A stretch of DNA of 8,697 bases from Acidobacteriota bacterium (GCA_020201365.1 JAIVGV010000060.1:1-8697), one strand, 5' to 3'; shown: positions 1-8,031, counted from the stretch's first letter. The notes: generated by a model from the sequence alone, not told the origin. Translations and numbers: made by a program.

Positions 1-151
1 CCGCGGAAGAACGCCCCGCGGCCGGGCATTTTGTCCCGCGGCTCTCACCCCGCTCTTTCGCCGCAAGACCTCTCGAACGCGCGCCGCCCTCTCCCCGGAC
101 CGCGCGAGGAAGCTGCCCCGCCGCGCACGCAGCGCGGGCTGGGAAGTTGAG
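1..151. other. Upstream leader with no clear gene
   Basis: This very GC-rich stretch contains several CCGCGG palindromes near its start (for example at 1-6) and no convincing promoter or RNA gene. The kinase reading frame stays open through it to the window edge but has no in-frame ATG, GTG or TTG, and the translation would be arginine-rich and unlike a protein domain. A second frame is open from position 1 to a TGA at 148-150, one base before the kinase ATG. It could be the tail of an upstream gene, but its Pro/Arg-rich translation and weaker G/C third-position bias make this doubtful. Confidence 0.4.
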
Positions 152-2074
152 ATGAGCCGAGATCGTTTCGTCAAGCCCTACATGTGGGTCGTGGTCGCCG
201 CGGGCGCGGCTGCCTGCCTCGACGCGGCGCTGCGCCTGCGCTCCTCGCACCTCGATCTCAAGTTCCTCCTGCTCGCGCTCGTGACCGTCGCGCTCGGCTC
301 GCGCGTCGCGGTCAAGATTCCGCGCATCAGCTCCTCGATCACGGTCTCGGACACCTTCATCTTCCTCATCATGCTGCTCTACGGCGGCGCGCCCGCCGTG
401 CTCGTCGCGGGGGCGGAGGCGTTCTGCTACTCGGCGCGCTCGCGCGTGCGCCTGCGCACCGCCGCCTTCAACGCCTCGATGCTCGCCGTCTCGACCTTCC
501 TCACGGCGCACGTCTGGGAGCAGTTCGTCGGGCGCGAGCGCAGCTTGCTGCTGACGGGCGCGCACGTCCTCGCGCTCTGCCTGATGGTGCTCGCGCAGTT
601 CACCGTCAACTCCGGTCTCGCCGCCGTCTGCGAGGCGCTCAAGACGGGCGCGCCCGTCTTCGCGACGTGGCGGCGCGGCTACCTGTGGACTTCCGTCACC
701 TACGTGGCGGGCGCGTCGGGCGCGGCGATCATCGCCGGGCTCGTCGAGGCGCTCGGCTTCTACTCCATCGTCTTCACGCTGCCCGTCATCGGCACGCTCT
801 ACTTCACCTACCGCACCTACCTGCGGCAGATCGAGATCGCCGAGGAGCAAGCCAGGCAGGCGCGCCTCCACGTCGAGGAGCTGAACCGCTACATCGCCGA
901 GCAGGAGCGCATCCGCGAGCAGTTCGTGCAGGTCGAGAAGATGTCGGCGCTCGGGCAGCTCGCCTCCGGCGTCGCGCACGACTTCAACAACTGCCTCACC
1001 GCCATCCTCGGTCGCGCGCAACTGCTCGCGCGCCGCGCCGACGATCCGGCGACCAAGCGCGGGCTCGAGATCATCATCAAGTCAGCCGAAGGCGGCGCGC
1101 GAACCGTCAAGCGCATACAGGACTTCGCGCGCCAGCGCCACGCCCGCGACTTCCAGCGCGTGGACGTGGATCAGTTGCTCTTGGACGTCGCCGAGATGAC
1201 GAGCCCGCGCTGGAAGGACGCGGCGGAGGCGGCGGGCGCGTCCGTCCGGCTCGAACTCGACAACCGCTCGCGCGCCACAGTCCTCGGCGACGACGCGGAG
1301 CTGCGCGACGTGCTCGTCAACATGATCTTCAACGCCTTGGACGCGATGCCCGCGGGCGGCACGCTCGCGCTCTCGTCGTCGGTCGAGCGCGGCGAGATCG
1401 TCGTCATCGCCGTCCGCGACACGGGCGCGGGGATGCCGGAGGAGGTGCGCGGGCGCGTCTTCGATCCGTTCTTCACGACGAAGGGCGCGGGCGGGATGGG
1501 GCTCGGACTCGCCGTCTCCTACGGCGTGGTGCTCCGCCACGGCGGCAACATCGAGGTCGCGTCGAAGGTCGGTCGCGGGACGACGTTCCGGATCACTCTG
1601 CCGCTGTGCGAGGAGGCGCGGCGCGCGGTCGAAGAACAAGCAGGCGCGTGCGCGCCCGGGGGGGAGAGTCGGGTGCGTATCCTGGTGGTTGACGACGAAG
1701 AATTCGTGCGGGAGCTACTCTGCGACATCCTCGGCGAGTCGGGCTGCGAGACGACCGCGGCGCGCGACGGCGCGCAGGCTCTCGCGCTGCTCGGCGCGGG
1801 CGACTTCGACGCCGTGTTCACCGACATCGGGATGCCCGGCATGAGCGGCTGGGAGCTGGCGCGCCTCGTGCGCGAGCGCGACCCGGAGATCCCGCTCGCC
1901 GTCATCACCGGCTGGGGCGAATCCTTCAGCGACGCGCAGCGCGCCGACGCGCGCGTCAACTGGATGCTTACCAAGCCTTTCACGACCGACCGGATCGACG
2001 AGATCGTCTCGGAGGTCTCGCGCCTGCGCGACGGGCGCGCAAGCCGCGAAGAGCCCGCCGCGCTCGTCGCATGA
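152..2074 (+). CDS. Membrane-bound hybrid sensor histidine kinase with C-terminal receiver domain
   Basis: This 640-residue protein is predicted to autophosphorylate in response to an unknown signal and pass the phosphate to its own receiver. Residues 10-222 hold about seven or eight hydrophobic segments, a polytopic sensor region I cannot assign to a named family. A coiled coil (about 223-265) leads to the kinase H-box GVAHDFNN with phospho-acceptor His276. This is the NtrB-like HDFNN type of dimerisation domain. The ATP-binding domain shows the N-box (NMIFNALDAMP, Asn394), G1 box DTGAGMP (423-429), F box FDPFFTTKG (437-445) and G2 box GMGLGLAVSYG (448-458). After a short linker, a receiver domain (about 508-625) carries the acidic pair Asp514/Asp515, phospho-acceptor Asp558, Thr586 and Lys608, so all key residues are present. 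No DNA-binding output domain follows. The chosen ATG has only a weak GGGAAG upstream. The gene ends 29 bp from the convergent glycosyltransferase, and its signal and partner cannot be inferred from its neighbours. Confidence 0.93.
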   Translation: MSRDRFVKPYMWVVVAAGAAACLDAALRLRSSHLDLKFLLLALVTVALGSRVAVKIPRISSSITVSDTFIFLIMLLYGGAPAVLVAGAEAFCYSARSRVRLRTAAFNASMLAVSTFLTAHVWEQFVGRERSLLLTGAHVLALCLMVLAQFTVNSGLAAVCEALKTGAPVFATWRRGYLWTSVTYVAGASGAAIIAGLVEALGFYSIVFTLPVIGTLYFTYRTYLRQIEIAEEQARQARLHVEELNRYIAEQERIREQFVQVEKMSALGQLASGVAHDFNNCLTAILGRAQLLARRADDPATKRGLEIIIKSAEGGARTVKRIQDFARQRHARDFQRVDVDQLLLDVAEMTSPRWKDAAEAAGASVRLELDNRSRATVLGDDAELRDVLVNMIFNALDAMPAGGTLALSSSVERGEIVVIAVRDTGAGMPEEVRGRVFDPFFTTKGAGGMGLGLAVSYGVVLRHGGNIEVASKVGRGTTFRITLPLCEEARRAVEEQAGACAPGGESRVRILVVDDEEFVRELLCDILGESGCETTAARDGAQALALLGAGDFDAVFTDIGMPGMSGWELARLVRERDPEIPLAVITGWGESFSDAQRADARVNWMLTKPFTTDRIDEIVSEVSRLRDGRASREEPAALVA

Positions 2075-2103
2075 GTCCGCCGCCCGCCCTCATTCCGCCC
2101 TCT

Positions 2104-2967
2104 TCAAATCCTACGCGCGCTGTCTGCCAGCTCCGCCGACACGTCGCTCGGCACGCGCCCGCTCTCGTCGAAAGGGATGGGCGCGCGCGCCCGCGGCGAC
2201 GCGGCGAGTGCGCGCGCGCGCCGGATCGCTTCGTCGTACACGCCCGCCTTCGCCTGCCGCCTCAGCTCGCGCAGTTCCAGAAAGCCGTCGAGCCCGGTCT
2301 TGAGCGTGACCTTGCTGCCCGCCACGTCGTCCCAGCGCACGGGCACTTCGCGCAGACGAAGCCCGGCGGCGTGCGCCACGTAGAGCAACTCCACGTCGAA
2401 GCCGAAGCGATCAATGCGCGCGGCTTCGACGACGGGGCGGCACACGTCCATGCGGAACGCCTTGAAGCCGCACTGCGTGTCCCAGAACGGCAGGCGCGTG
2501 GCGAGCCGCGCGGCGAGGTTGAAGACGCGCCCGCTCTGCTCGCGCGTCCACGGCTGGCGCGTGCCGATCAGTTTGCGGTCGAGCGCGCGCGAGCCGAACG
2601 CCACGTCGCACTCGCCGGAGCGTAGGCGACCGACGAGCTTCGGCGTCTCCGTGATCGGCGTCGAGAGATCGGCATCCGAAAACAGTCCGACGCGACCGCG
2701 CGCCGCGAGCAGCCCCGTCCGCACGGCGTTGCCCTTGCCCTTGTTCTCGCCGACGCGCACGAGGCGCGCCCGCGTGCGACCGGCGGACGCGAAGCCCTCT
2801 TCGGCGACGCGCGCCGTCTCGTCCGCCGAGCCGTCGTCAACGACGATGACCTCGCTCGCGTAAACCTGCGCGTTCAGGTACTCGAAGACGCGCGCCAGCG
2901 TCGAGCCGAGCCGCGCCGCCTCGTTGTAGGCGGGGATGACGAGCGAGAGGAAGGGCGTGTCAGCCAT
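2104..2967 (-). CDS. Family 2 glycosyltransferase, dolichyl-phosphate beta-glucosyltransferase (Alg5)-like
   Basis: This 287-residue enzyme probably moves a sugar from a nucleotide donor to a polyprenyl-phosphate or similar lipid carrier at the cytoplasmic face of the membrane. The GT-A fold signatures are present in order: SLVIPAYNEAARL near the N-terminus, VIVVDDGSADET (40-51), NKGKGNAVRTG (75-85) and the metal-binding FSDADLSTPITE (96-107). The family-specific DTQCGFKAFR (163-172) and a late GSKV (217-220) follow. The DTQCGFK signature is typical of the DPG-synthase/Alg5 branch. No membrane segments follow the catalytic domain, unlike polyprenyl transferases such as ArnC/GtrB, and the C-terminal 40 residues are a low-complexity Arg/Ala tail. 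I chose the ATG at 2967 because the family fold begins immediately after it. The open frame extends to a GTG at 3060, but that extension merely translates the heptamer repeat. No good Shine-Dalgarno is visible, since the repeat arm begins 11 bp upstream of the ATG. The exact sugar and acceptor are not determinable. Confidence 0.9.
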   Translation of the reverse strand: MADTPFLSLVIPAYNEAARLGSTLARVFEYLNAQVYASEVIVVDDGSADETARVAEEGFASAGRTRARLVRVGENKGKGNAVRTGLLAARGRVGLFSDADLSTPITETPKLVGRLRSGECDVAFGSRALDRKLIGTRQPWTREQSGRVFNLAARLATRLPFWDTQCGFKAFRMDVCRPVVEAARIDRFGFDVELLYVAHAAGLRLREVPVRWDDVAGSKVTLKTGLDGFLELRELRRQAKAGVYDEAIRRARALAASPRARAPIPFDESGRVPSDVSAELADSARRI

Positions 2968-2978
2968 TCTCGAAAGCG

Positions 2979-3116
2979 GTGAATAGTGAATAGTAAATAG
3001 TGAATAGACAGAGCAGGCTTCGCTTTTCACGAGCCGCGTCGGGCGAGGATAACACAGCACCCCGTCCGCGCCCGCCTCCGGATTTAACTATTCACTATTT
3101 ACTATTTACTGTTCAC
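2979..3116. repeat. Inverted repeat made of 7-bp tandem units (GTGAATA/GTAAATA)
   Basis: The left arm (2979-3007) is four tandem heptamers of the form GTGAATA, with one GTAAATA variant. The right arm (3088-3116) is four heptamers in reverse complement (TATTCAC/TATTTAC, with one TGTTCAC). By hand alignment 27 of 29 positions of the two arms can pair, enclosing about 80 bp of unrelated GC-rich sequence. The AT-rich arms stand out sharply from the surrounding DNA. The organisation resembles the short tandemly repeated repetitive sequences known from cyanobacteria. It sits in the divergent gap between the glycosyltransferase and protease genes. Confidence 0.85.
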
Positions 3117-3120
3117 TCGA

Positions 3121-3151
3121 TTTACGCTCCGCGGCTTTCCGATGTTAGAAT
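3121..3151 (+). promoter_or_regulatory. Candidate sigma70 promoter for the S41 protease gene
   Basis: TTTACG at 3121-3126 (4 of 6 matches to TTGACA) is followed after 19 bp by TAGAAT at 3146-3151 (5 of 6 matches to TATAAT). It lies just outside the right arm of the heptamer inverted repeat and would give a leader of roughly 34 nt before the ATG at 3192. The -10 element is good, but the spacer is longer than the 17 bp optimum. Confidence 0.4.
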
Positions 3152-3191
3152 TCCCGCCGGGGAGCTCTCCTCCGCGTGAGTGTGTGTGTTG

Positions 3192-4943
3192 ATGGCTGAA
3201 CGTCGCAGAGAGATCGGTTTCGGCTGGGTCGCGCTCGCGCTCGTGCTGGCGGCGGGCGCGGTCACGGGCGGCTTGCTGACGCGCCGCGCGTGGCGCGTGC
3301 CGGACGTCTCGCAGGGGAGTTCCCTGCCCGAAGGCGAGCGCGAGATCGAGCGCGACTACGACGAGGCGCTCGCCGCCGTCGGCGACAACTACGCCGACGA
3401 GATTGACTACGAGAAGGCGAGCCAAGCCGCCATCCAGGGGATGCTCTCGACGCTCGACCCGCACTCGACCTTCTTCACCAAAGCCGACTTCGACCGGCTC
3501 AAGCAGGATCACGAGGCGGAGTTCTACGGCATCGGCGTAACCATCCTGCGCCACCGCGACGCCGTCTACGTCCAGTCGGTCGTCGCCGACACCCCGGCGG
3601 ACAAAGCCGGCTTGCGCTACGGCGACAAGATCGTTGAGGTTGACGGGCGTGACGCGCGCGACTGGTCGGGCGAGCAGGTCTCGAAAGCCGTGCGCGGCGA
3701 GAGGGGCGAGCCCGTCACGATCAAGGTCGAGCGGGCGGGCGCGCAGGCTCCGCTCTACATACAGATCATCCGCGACGCCGTGCCGCAGCCGACCATCCGC
3801 ACCTCCTACCTGATCCGCCCCGGCACGGGCTACGTCGCGCTGACCGGCGGCTTCGGCTCCGAGACGAGCGACGAGTTGGAGCACGCGCTCGACTCCCTGA
3901 AGCGCCAGGGCATGACGCAGCTCGTCCTCGATCTCAGGAACAACCCGGGCGGCTTGCTGCCGCAGGCGATCAAGGTCGCCGGACAGTTCCTGCCGCGCGG
4001 CGTGCCCGTCGTCTCCGTCAAAGGTCGCACCGAGAACGCGCAGACGCTCGTCTATAAGAACACGGAGTTCGACGGCTCGACCGACTTCCCGCTCGTCGTC
4101 CTCGTCAACCGCAACACGGCTTCGGCGTCGGAGATCGTCGCGGGCGCGATCCAGGACTACGGGCGGGGCTTGATCGTCGGCGAGACGAGTTTCGGCAAGG
4201 GGCTCGTGCAGCACCTCTTCACGCTGCCATACGGCGACGGGCTCACGCTCACGACACAAAAGTATTTCACGCCTTACGGTCGCTCGATCCAGCGCGACTA
4301 TTCGGGCGGCTCGCTCTACGACTACTACGTCCGCCACGACCCCTCGGACGAGCCCGCGCCCTCGGCGCCGCACTCGCCTTCGCTGCCCGGTCAGCCGAAC
4401 GTCAACACGGCTTCGCAGCCGACGCCGCAGCCGACGCCGAGTCCGGCGCCGACGGGTCCCGCCGTGCGCACCGCCGGGGGGCGCGTCTTCTACGGCGGCG
4501 GCGGCATCACGCCCGACATCGAGGCGAAGCCGTTGGACGTGGCGTCGCCCGCGCGCGTGCGCATCTTCGAAGCCGCGTTCCACTTCACGCGCGAGCTGGC
4601 GGCGGGTCAGGTTCAGGGGCTCGAAAATTACCGGGTGGAGAAAGTCTCTTACGGTCAGCACCCGCGCGCGACCGACTTTCCCGTCACCGACCGCGTGCTC
4701 GAAGCCTTCCGCGACTTCGTCCGCAAGGACGAGGAGACCTTCGGCTTGACGCCCGCGCAGATCGATTCGGACGCCGACTACGCGCGCCTGCGCATCCGCG
4801 AAGAGATCGTCACCGCAGCCTACGGCAGCGAGGCGGGCTTGCGCACCGTCCTCGAAGGCGACCCGCAACTGCTCCGCGCCCTCGACTCCTTCCCCGACGC
4901 CCGCCGCCTCGCCGAGATGGTGCGCGCCAACCCGACCGGCTAG
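3192..4943 (+). CDS. S41 family C-terminal processing protease with PDZ domain
   Basis: This 583-residue serine protease probably acts on extracytoplasmic proteins or their C-terminal tails. A hydrophobic segment at about residues 11-30 serves as signal anchor. The N-terminal helical region contains the family hallmark LSTLDPHSTFF (85-95). A PDZ domain covers about 108-185 (GIGVTI, then TPADKAGLRYGDKIVEVDG). The S41 core contains LVLDLRNNPGG (244-254), the nucleophile Ser311 in NTASASEIVAGA, and the general base Lys336 with Gln340 in FGKGLVQ. The Ser-to-Lys spacing of 25 residues matches CtpB and Prc. The end of the core (GGGGITPDI, 435-443) is separated from the rest by a Pro/Thr/Ser-rich insertion (about 385-427). 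The last 130 residues are helical and contain FGLTPAQIDSDADYARLRIREE. I prefer the ATG over the in-frame GTG at 3180 because the charged-then-hydrophobic signal anchor begins there, although neither has a well-spaced Shine-Dalgarno. The gene is divergent from the glycosyltransferase and convergent with rlmI. Confidence 0.93.
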   Translation: MAERRREIGFGWVALALVLAAGAVTGGLLTRRAWRVPDVSQGSSLPEGEREIERDYDEALAAVGDNYADEIDYEKASQAAIQGMLSTLDPHSTFFTKADFDRLKQDHEAEFYGIGVTILRHRDAVYVQSVVADTPADKAGLRYGDKIVEVDGRDARDWSGEQVSKAVRGERGEPVTIKVERAGAQAPLYIQIIRDAVPQPTIRTSYLIRPGTGYVALTGGFGSETSDELEHALDSLKRQGMTQLVLDLRNNPGGLLPQAIKVAGQFLPRGVPVVSVKGRTENAQTLVYKNTEFDGSTDFPLVVLVNRNTASASEIVAGAIQDYGRGLIVGETSFGKGLVQHLFTLPYGDGLTLTTQKYFTPYGRSIQRDYSGGSLYDYYVRHDPSDEPAPSAPHSPSLPGQPNVNTASQPTPQPTPSPAPTGPAVRTAGGRVFYGGGGITPDIEAKPLDVASPARVRIFEAAFHFTRELAAGQVQGLENYRVEKVSYGQHPRATDFPVTDRVLEAFRDFVRKDEETFGLTPAQIDSDADYARLRIREEIVTAAYGSEAGLRTVLEGDPQLLRALDSFPDARRLAEMVRANPTG

Positions 4944-4972
4944 ACGAAACTTCCCGCCCTTCACTTTCCCGA

Positions 4973-6142
4973 TCAATCAATCGCGCGCGCGACGAGGCAC
5001 TTGAGGTAGAGCGTCTCCGGCACGGTCGCGAGCACGGGGTGGTCGCGCGCCTGAATCCTCTTCTCGACGATCTGCAAACGGCGGCGCGCGTCCGACGCGG
5101 CGGCGGCGACGACTTCTAAAAACATCTGCTCGCCGACGTGGTAGGAGCAGGTGCAGGTGACGAGCACGCCTCCGGGCGCGAGCATCTTCAGCGCGCGCAG
5201 GTTGATCTCCTTGTAGCCGCGCGCGGCTGCCTGAAGGCTCGCGCGGTTCTTGGCGAAGGCGGGCGGATCGAGGATGACGGCGTCGAACGTCTCGCGCGCG
5301 TCCTGCATCTCGCGCAGCGCGTCGAAGACGTTCGCCTCGCGGAATTCGACGTTCGAGGCGCCGTTCAGCCCGGCGTTGCGCCGCGCCGTCGTCAACGCTT
5401 CGGCGGAGATGTCGAGGGCGAGGACGGACTCGCACGCCGGGGCGACGGAGAGCGCGAAGCCGCCGTTGAAGGTGAAGCAGTCGAGCGCGCGCCCCGAGGC
5501 GTAGGAGCGCGCGGCGAGGTGGTTCTCGCGCTGATCCAGAAAAGCGCCGGTCTTCTGGCCGCCGAGCGGCGAGACGAGGAACTTCACGCCGTGCTGGTTG
5601 ATCTCGATCTCGGCGGGCGCGTCGCCGAAGAGCACGCCGGCGCGCGTCTCCAAGCCTTCGAGACGGCGCACGCGCACGTCGTTGCGCTCGACGACGGCGC
5701 GGGGCTGCAACTCTTCGGCGAGCAGCCCGGCGAGCTGATCCTTGATCGCCTCCGCGCCCTGCGAGAGCGTTTGCAGGACGAGCACGTCGCCGTAGCGATC
5801 AACGATGACGGAGGGGAGCGCGTCGCCCTCTGCATAGACGAGCCGGTAGGCGTCCGCGCCTTCGACGACGCGCGCGCGGCGCGCGAAGCACGCGCGCAGG
5901 CGTGCGCGCCACCACTCGCGGTCGATCTCTTCGTCGCGGGGCGTGAGGAGGCGGAGCGCGATCTCCGAGGCGTCGCTGTAGAAGGCGCGCGCGACGAAGC
6001 GGCGGCGCTCGTCCGTGACGCGCACGGTCGCGCCGCCCCGCGCGGCGGAAGCGTCCGCCACGTCGCTGCGGTAAATCCAGAGGTGTCCGGCGCGCGCGCG
6101 ATCCGCGCCGCGCCGCGTCACCGTAACGGTCGCGGTCTCCAT
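4973..6142 (-). CDS. rlmI: 23S rRNA (cytosine-C5) methyltransferase, RlmI family
   Basis: This 389-residue SAM-dependent enzyme is predicted to make 5-methylcytosine in 23S rRNA, the reaction known for E. coli RlmI (m5C1962), and it has nearly the same length. The N-terminal part (about 1-75) is PUA-like, with GHLWIYRSDV at 19-28 as seen in this family. The central linker domain holds PSVIVDRYGDVLVLQ (110-124). The conserved GQKTGAFLDQRENH (195-208) precedes the Rossmann domain. The SAM-binding motif I is DCFTFNGGFALS (221-232), motif IV is LDPPAFAK (291-298) and motif VI is VTCTCSYHV (328-336), whose cysteines are candidates for the covalent catalytic residue. The gene starts 44 bp downstream of the secreted DUF11/lamin-tail gene on the same strand, so read-through transcription is plausible. 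It ends 29 bp from the protease stop codon. The RlmI name rests on motifs; a paralogue with another rRNA position as target cannot be excluded. Confidence 0.9.
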   Translation of the reverse strand: METATVTVTRRGADRARAGHLWIYRSDVADASAARGGATVRVTDERRRFVARAFYSDASEIALRLLTPRDEEIDREWWRARLRACFARRARVVEGADAYRLVYAEGDALPSVIVDRYGDVLVLQTLSQGAEAIKDQLAGLLAEELQPRAVVERNDVRVRRLEGLETRAGVLFGDAPAEIEINQHGVKFLVSPLGGQKTGAFLDQRENHLAARSYASGRALDCFTFNGGFALSVAPACESVLALDISAEALTTARRNAGLNGASNVEFREANVFDALREMQDARETFDAVILDPPAFAKNRASLQAAARGYKEINLRALKMLAPGGVLVTCTCSYHVGEQMFLEVVAAAASDARRRLQIVEKRIQARDHPVLATVPETLYLKCLVARAID

Positions 6143-6186
6143 GCGCCTGAAGTGTTACCGGGGCGGCGGCGCGTCTTCGAGCGCGC

Positions 6187-7926
6187 TCACTTCGGCGGGA
6201 GCGACTTGACGCTCTTGCTGCCCGCGGGCGCTTTCGTCTTCGACTTGAGCGGGGCGCTCCCCTCTTCGGGCGGCGCCAGCACCGGCTCGACGTTGACGTA
6301 GAAGCGGAAGCGCCCGGCGTGCGCGACCTTCAGCACGAACTGCACGTCAAGCGTGTCGCCGTCGGCGAGCACGCCGCCCGGCAGTTGGACGACGGCGCTC
6401 GCGTTCAAGCCGCCGTCGAGCGGGTGCGCGGGCGGCTCTTCGAGGACGGTCCCCTTGACGGTGAGCGCGCCGCGGCTCGTCGTGATCGGTAAGTCGTCCG
6501 AGTCGGTCAGGCGCACGTCAGCCTGCGGCGCGGCGACGGCCGGGGAGCCGAGCGTCGTGATGTCCACGACGCGGAAGCGCAGGCGCGTGATCGTCGTGCC
6601 CGTCAAGTTCGTGAAGCGGCGGCGGATCGAGAGCGTGCCGGAGTCGCCCGAGCCGGCGCGCTCGCGGTTGGGCGTCTGATCGGAGGGCAGCGTCGGCTCG
6701 ATCAGGCTGGCTCTGACGAGATCGTTGTGCTGCGGCGGGCTGAAGGTGTTTTCGGGACCCGGCGCGCCGAGCCGCGCCGACTGAAGCGTCTGGTTGCCGT
6801 CGGTCGCGACGAGCACGAAGTCCGCGGCGTTGTTGTCCGTGTCCTGCGGTCGCCCGCTCTCGAGCCGACGCAGGAAGCTGTGTTCGGCGCCGACCGTGAC
6901 GGGCGCGACGGCGAGCCCGCCGCCCTCGGTGAAGAGCGGGTCGGCGACGGCGGCGACGCGGACGGTGGCCGGGGTCGGGGCGCTGAAGCCGACCGCGTCG
7001 AGCCGGTTCGCCATGACGAAGCCGGAGGGGTCAGCCGTCCTGAAGAGCGCGATCCCCGCGTCGTCCGGGATGTCGGTGTCGTAAGTCACGTCGCCCGTGG
7101 CGGTGTTGGTCCCGTCGGCGGGGTAGGCGCCGAGGCTGTAGCCCGAGCCCGTGGCGAGGAGGTGACCGCGCGCCGGGATGCGCGTGCCGTTCGGGACGAC
7201 GAACTTCGGCGTCGAGGCGGCGTCGGAGGAGACGAGCGCCCAGCCGCCCGACTGCCCGGAGACGAGGATGTCCGAGTCGGTGTTGTTGTAAAGCTCGACG
7301 AACTCGTCGAGCGCGCTGTCCTCGCCCTGTGCGTCCGGCGTGCCGGGTCCGCGGAAGCGGAACTCGCTGATGAGCACGTCGCCGGCGAACGGTCCGAACA
7401 CCGCCGTGCTGGCGGTCGCCGAGTTGCTGCCCGGATCGGGATCGGGCGTGTCGGAGGTGGCGGTCGCCGTGTTCGTGATCGTCGTGCCGCGCGGCGTGTC
7501 GCCGTTGACCGAGACGACGAGCGTGAGGCTCGCGCTCTCGAAGGCGGCGATGTTGCCGAAGTTGGCGGTGACGGTCGTGCCGTCGGACGTCGCCGTGCCC
7601 TGGGTTGTCGAGTCGCTCACGAACGTGGTGTGCGCCGGGATCGCGTCGGCGAGCACGACGTTGGCGGCGGCGTCAGGTCCGGCGTTGGTGACGACGACGC
7701 TGTACGTGATCTGCCCGCCGACGGGAGCCGAATCGTCGCCGCTCTTGGTCACGACGAGATCAGCCGAGGCGGCGCTCTGCGCGCGCACCGCCGACGGCGC
7801 GGCGGAGAGCAGGCAGAAGGCGAGCGCACAGGCGAGCGACGAGAGCAGAAGGTTGGCGCGCGTTCTCCGACGCCGCGTCGTGCGGCGTTGCTGCGGGGCG
7901 ATCAGCCCGAGGGGGTGTTTCGTCAT
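6187..7926 (-). CDS. Secreted DUF11 and lamin-tail-like (LTD) domain protein
   Basis: This 579-residue protein is predicted to be exported. A long Arg-rich n-region (residues 1-24) is followed by a hydrophobic core (25-43) and a likely signal peptidase site after VRA (49). Residues 56-172 form a DUF11 'conserved repeat' beta-sandwich, recognisable by ADLVVTKSG, ITYSVVVTNAGPDAAANV and ITNTATATSDTPDPDPGSNS. Residues about 181-315 look like a lamin-tail domain: VLISEFRFRG, DEFVELYNNTDSDI, GGWALVSSD, RIPARGHLLATG, DDAGIALF and RLDAVGFS. The segment 395-550 is another beta-rich region I do not recognise, and the C-terminus is a short Lys/Ser/Pro tail. Such proteins in bacteria are typically surface-attached or extracellular and may bind ligands or scaffold; no enzymatic motif is visible. 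The start is well supported by a strong Shine-Dalgarno (GAAGGAGAGAG just upstream of the ATG) and by the signal peptide. A good promoter lies about 70 bp upstream. The gene may form a transcription unit with rlmI. Confidence 0.88.
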   Translation of the reverse strand: MTKHPLGLIAPQQRRTTRRRRTRANLLLSSLACALAFCLLSAAPSAVRAQSAASADLVVTKSGDDSAPVGGQITYSVVVTNAGPDAAANVVLADAIPAHTTFVSDSTTQGTATSDGTTVTANFGNIAAFESASLTLVVSVNGDTPRGTTITNTATATSDTPDPDPGSNSATASTAVFGPFAGDVLISEFRFRGPGTPDAQGEDSALDEFVELYNNTDSDILVSGQSGGWALVSSDAASTPKFVVPNGTRIPARGHLLATGSGYSLGAYPADGTNTATGDVTYDTDIPDDAGIALFRTADPSGFVMANRLDAVGFSAPTPATVRVAAVADPLFTEGGGLAVAPVTVGAEHSFLRRLESGRPQDTDNNAADFVLVATDGNQTLQSARLGAPGPENTFSPPQHNDLVRASLIEPTLPSDQTPNRERAGSGDSGTLSIRRRFTNLTGTTITRLRFRVVDITTLGSPAVAAPQADVRLTDSDDLPITTSRGALTVKGTVLEEPPAHPLDGGLNASAVVQLPGGVLADGDTLDVQFVLKVAHAGRFRFYVNVEPVLAPPEEGSAPLKSKTKAPAGSKSVKSLPPK

Positions 7927-7998
7927 CTCTCTCCTTCGGCGTTGCTGGACGGGCGCGCGCAGAGCTCTGTCAGACGGCTCGGCTGTCGCGGTCGAGGC

Positions 7999-8027
7999 AT
8001 TCTAGCCGCGCCGACGCGCGTTGTAAA
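7999..8027 (-). promoter_or_regulatory. Sigma70-type promoter for the DUF11/LTD gene
   Basis: Read on the minus strand, TTTACA (8027 down to 8022) and TAGAAT (8004 down to 7999) are separated by exactly 17 bp. They match the TTGACA/TATAAT consensus at 5 of 6 positions each. Transcription would start near 7992, giving a leader of about 66 nt before the ATG at 7926. This is the best promoter candidate in the window. Confidence 0.6.
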
Positions 8028-8031
8028 CGGC

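Noticed and set aside
184..1692. A 502-codon plus-strand frame inside the histidine kinase gene.
   Set aside because: The translation is almost entirely Arg/Ala/Gly/Leu low-complexity sequence and overlaps the kinase in another frame.
2075..2103. Terminators in the two 29-bp convergent gaps (2075-2103 and 4944-4972).
   Set aside because: Neither gap holds a GC-rich stem with a T-run. The equal gap length looks coincidental.
2968..3060. N-terminal extension of the glycosyltransferase to a GTG at 3060.
   Set aside because: The extra 31 residues are translated from the heptamer repeat, and the GT2 fold starts right after the ATG at 2967.
2979..3116. CRISPR-like repeats.
   Set aside because: The units are 7 bp, contiguous and arranged as an inverted pair, with no spacers between them.
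3102..4976. A 624-codon open frame on the minus strand, longer than the protease it lies against.
   Set aside because: It is antisense to a clear S41 protease with all catalytic motifs. Its translation is Arg/Val/Gly/Ala-rich with no domain, and long antisense frames are expected from strong G/C third-position bias.
5138..6301. A 387-codon plus-strand frame across the rlmI gene.
   Set aside because: It is antisense to a gene with complete methyltransferase motifs and has no recognisable protein features.
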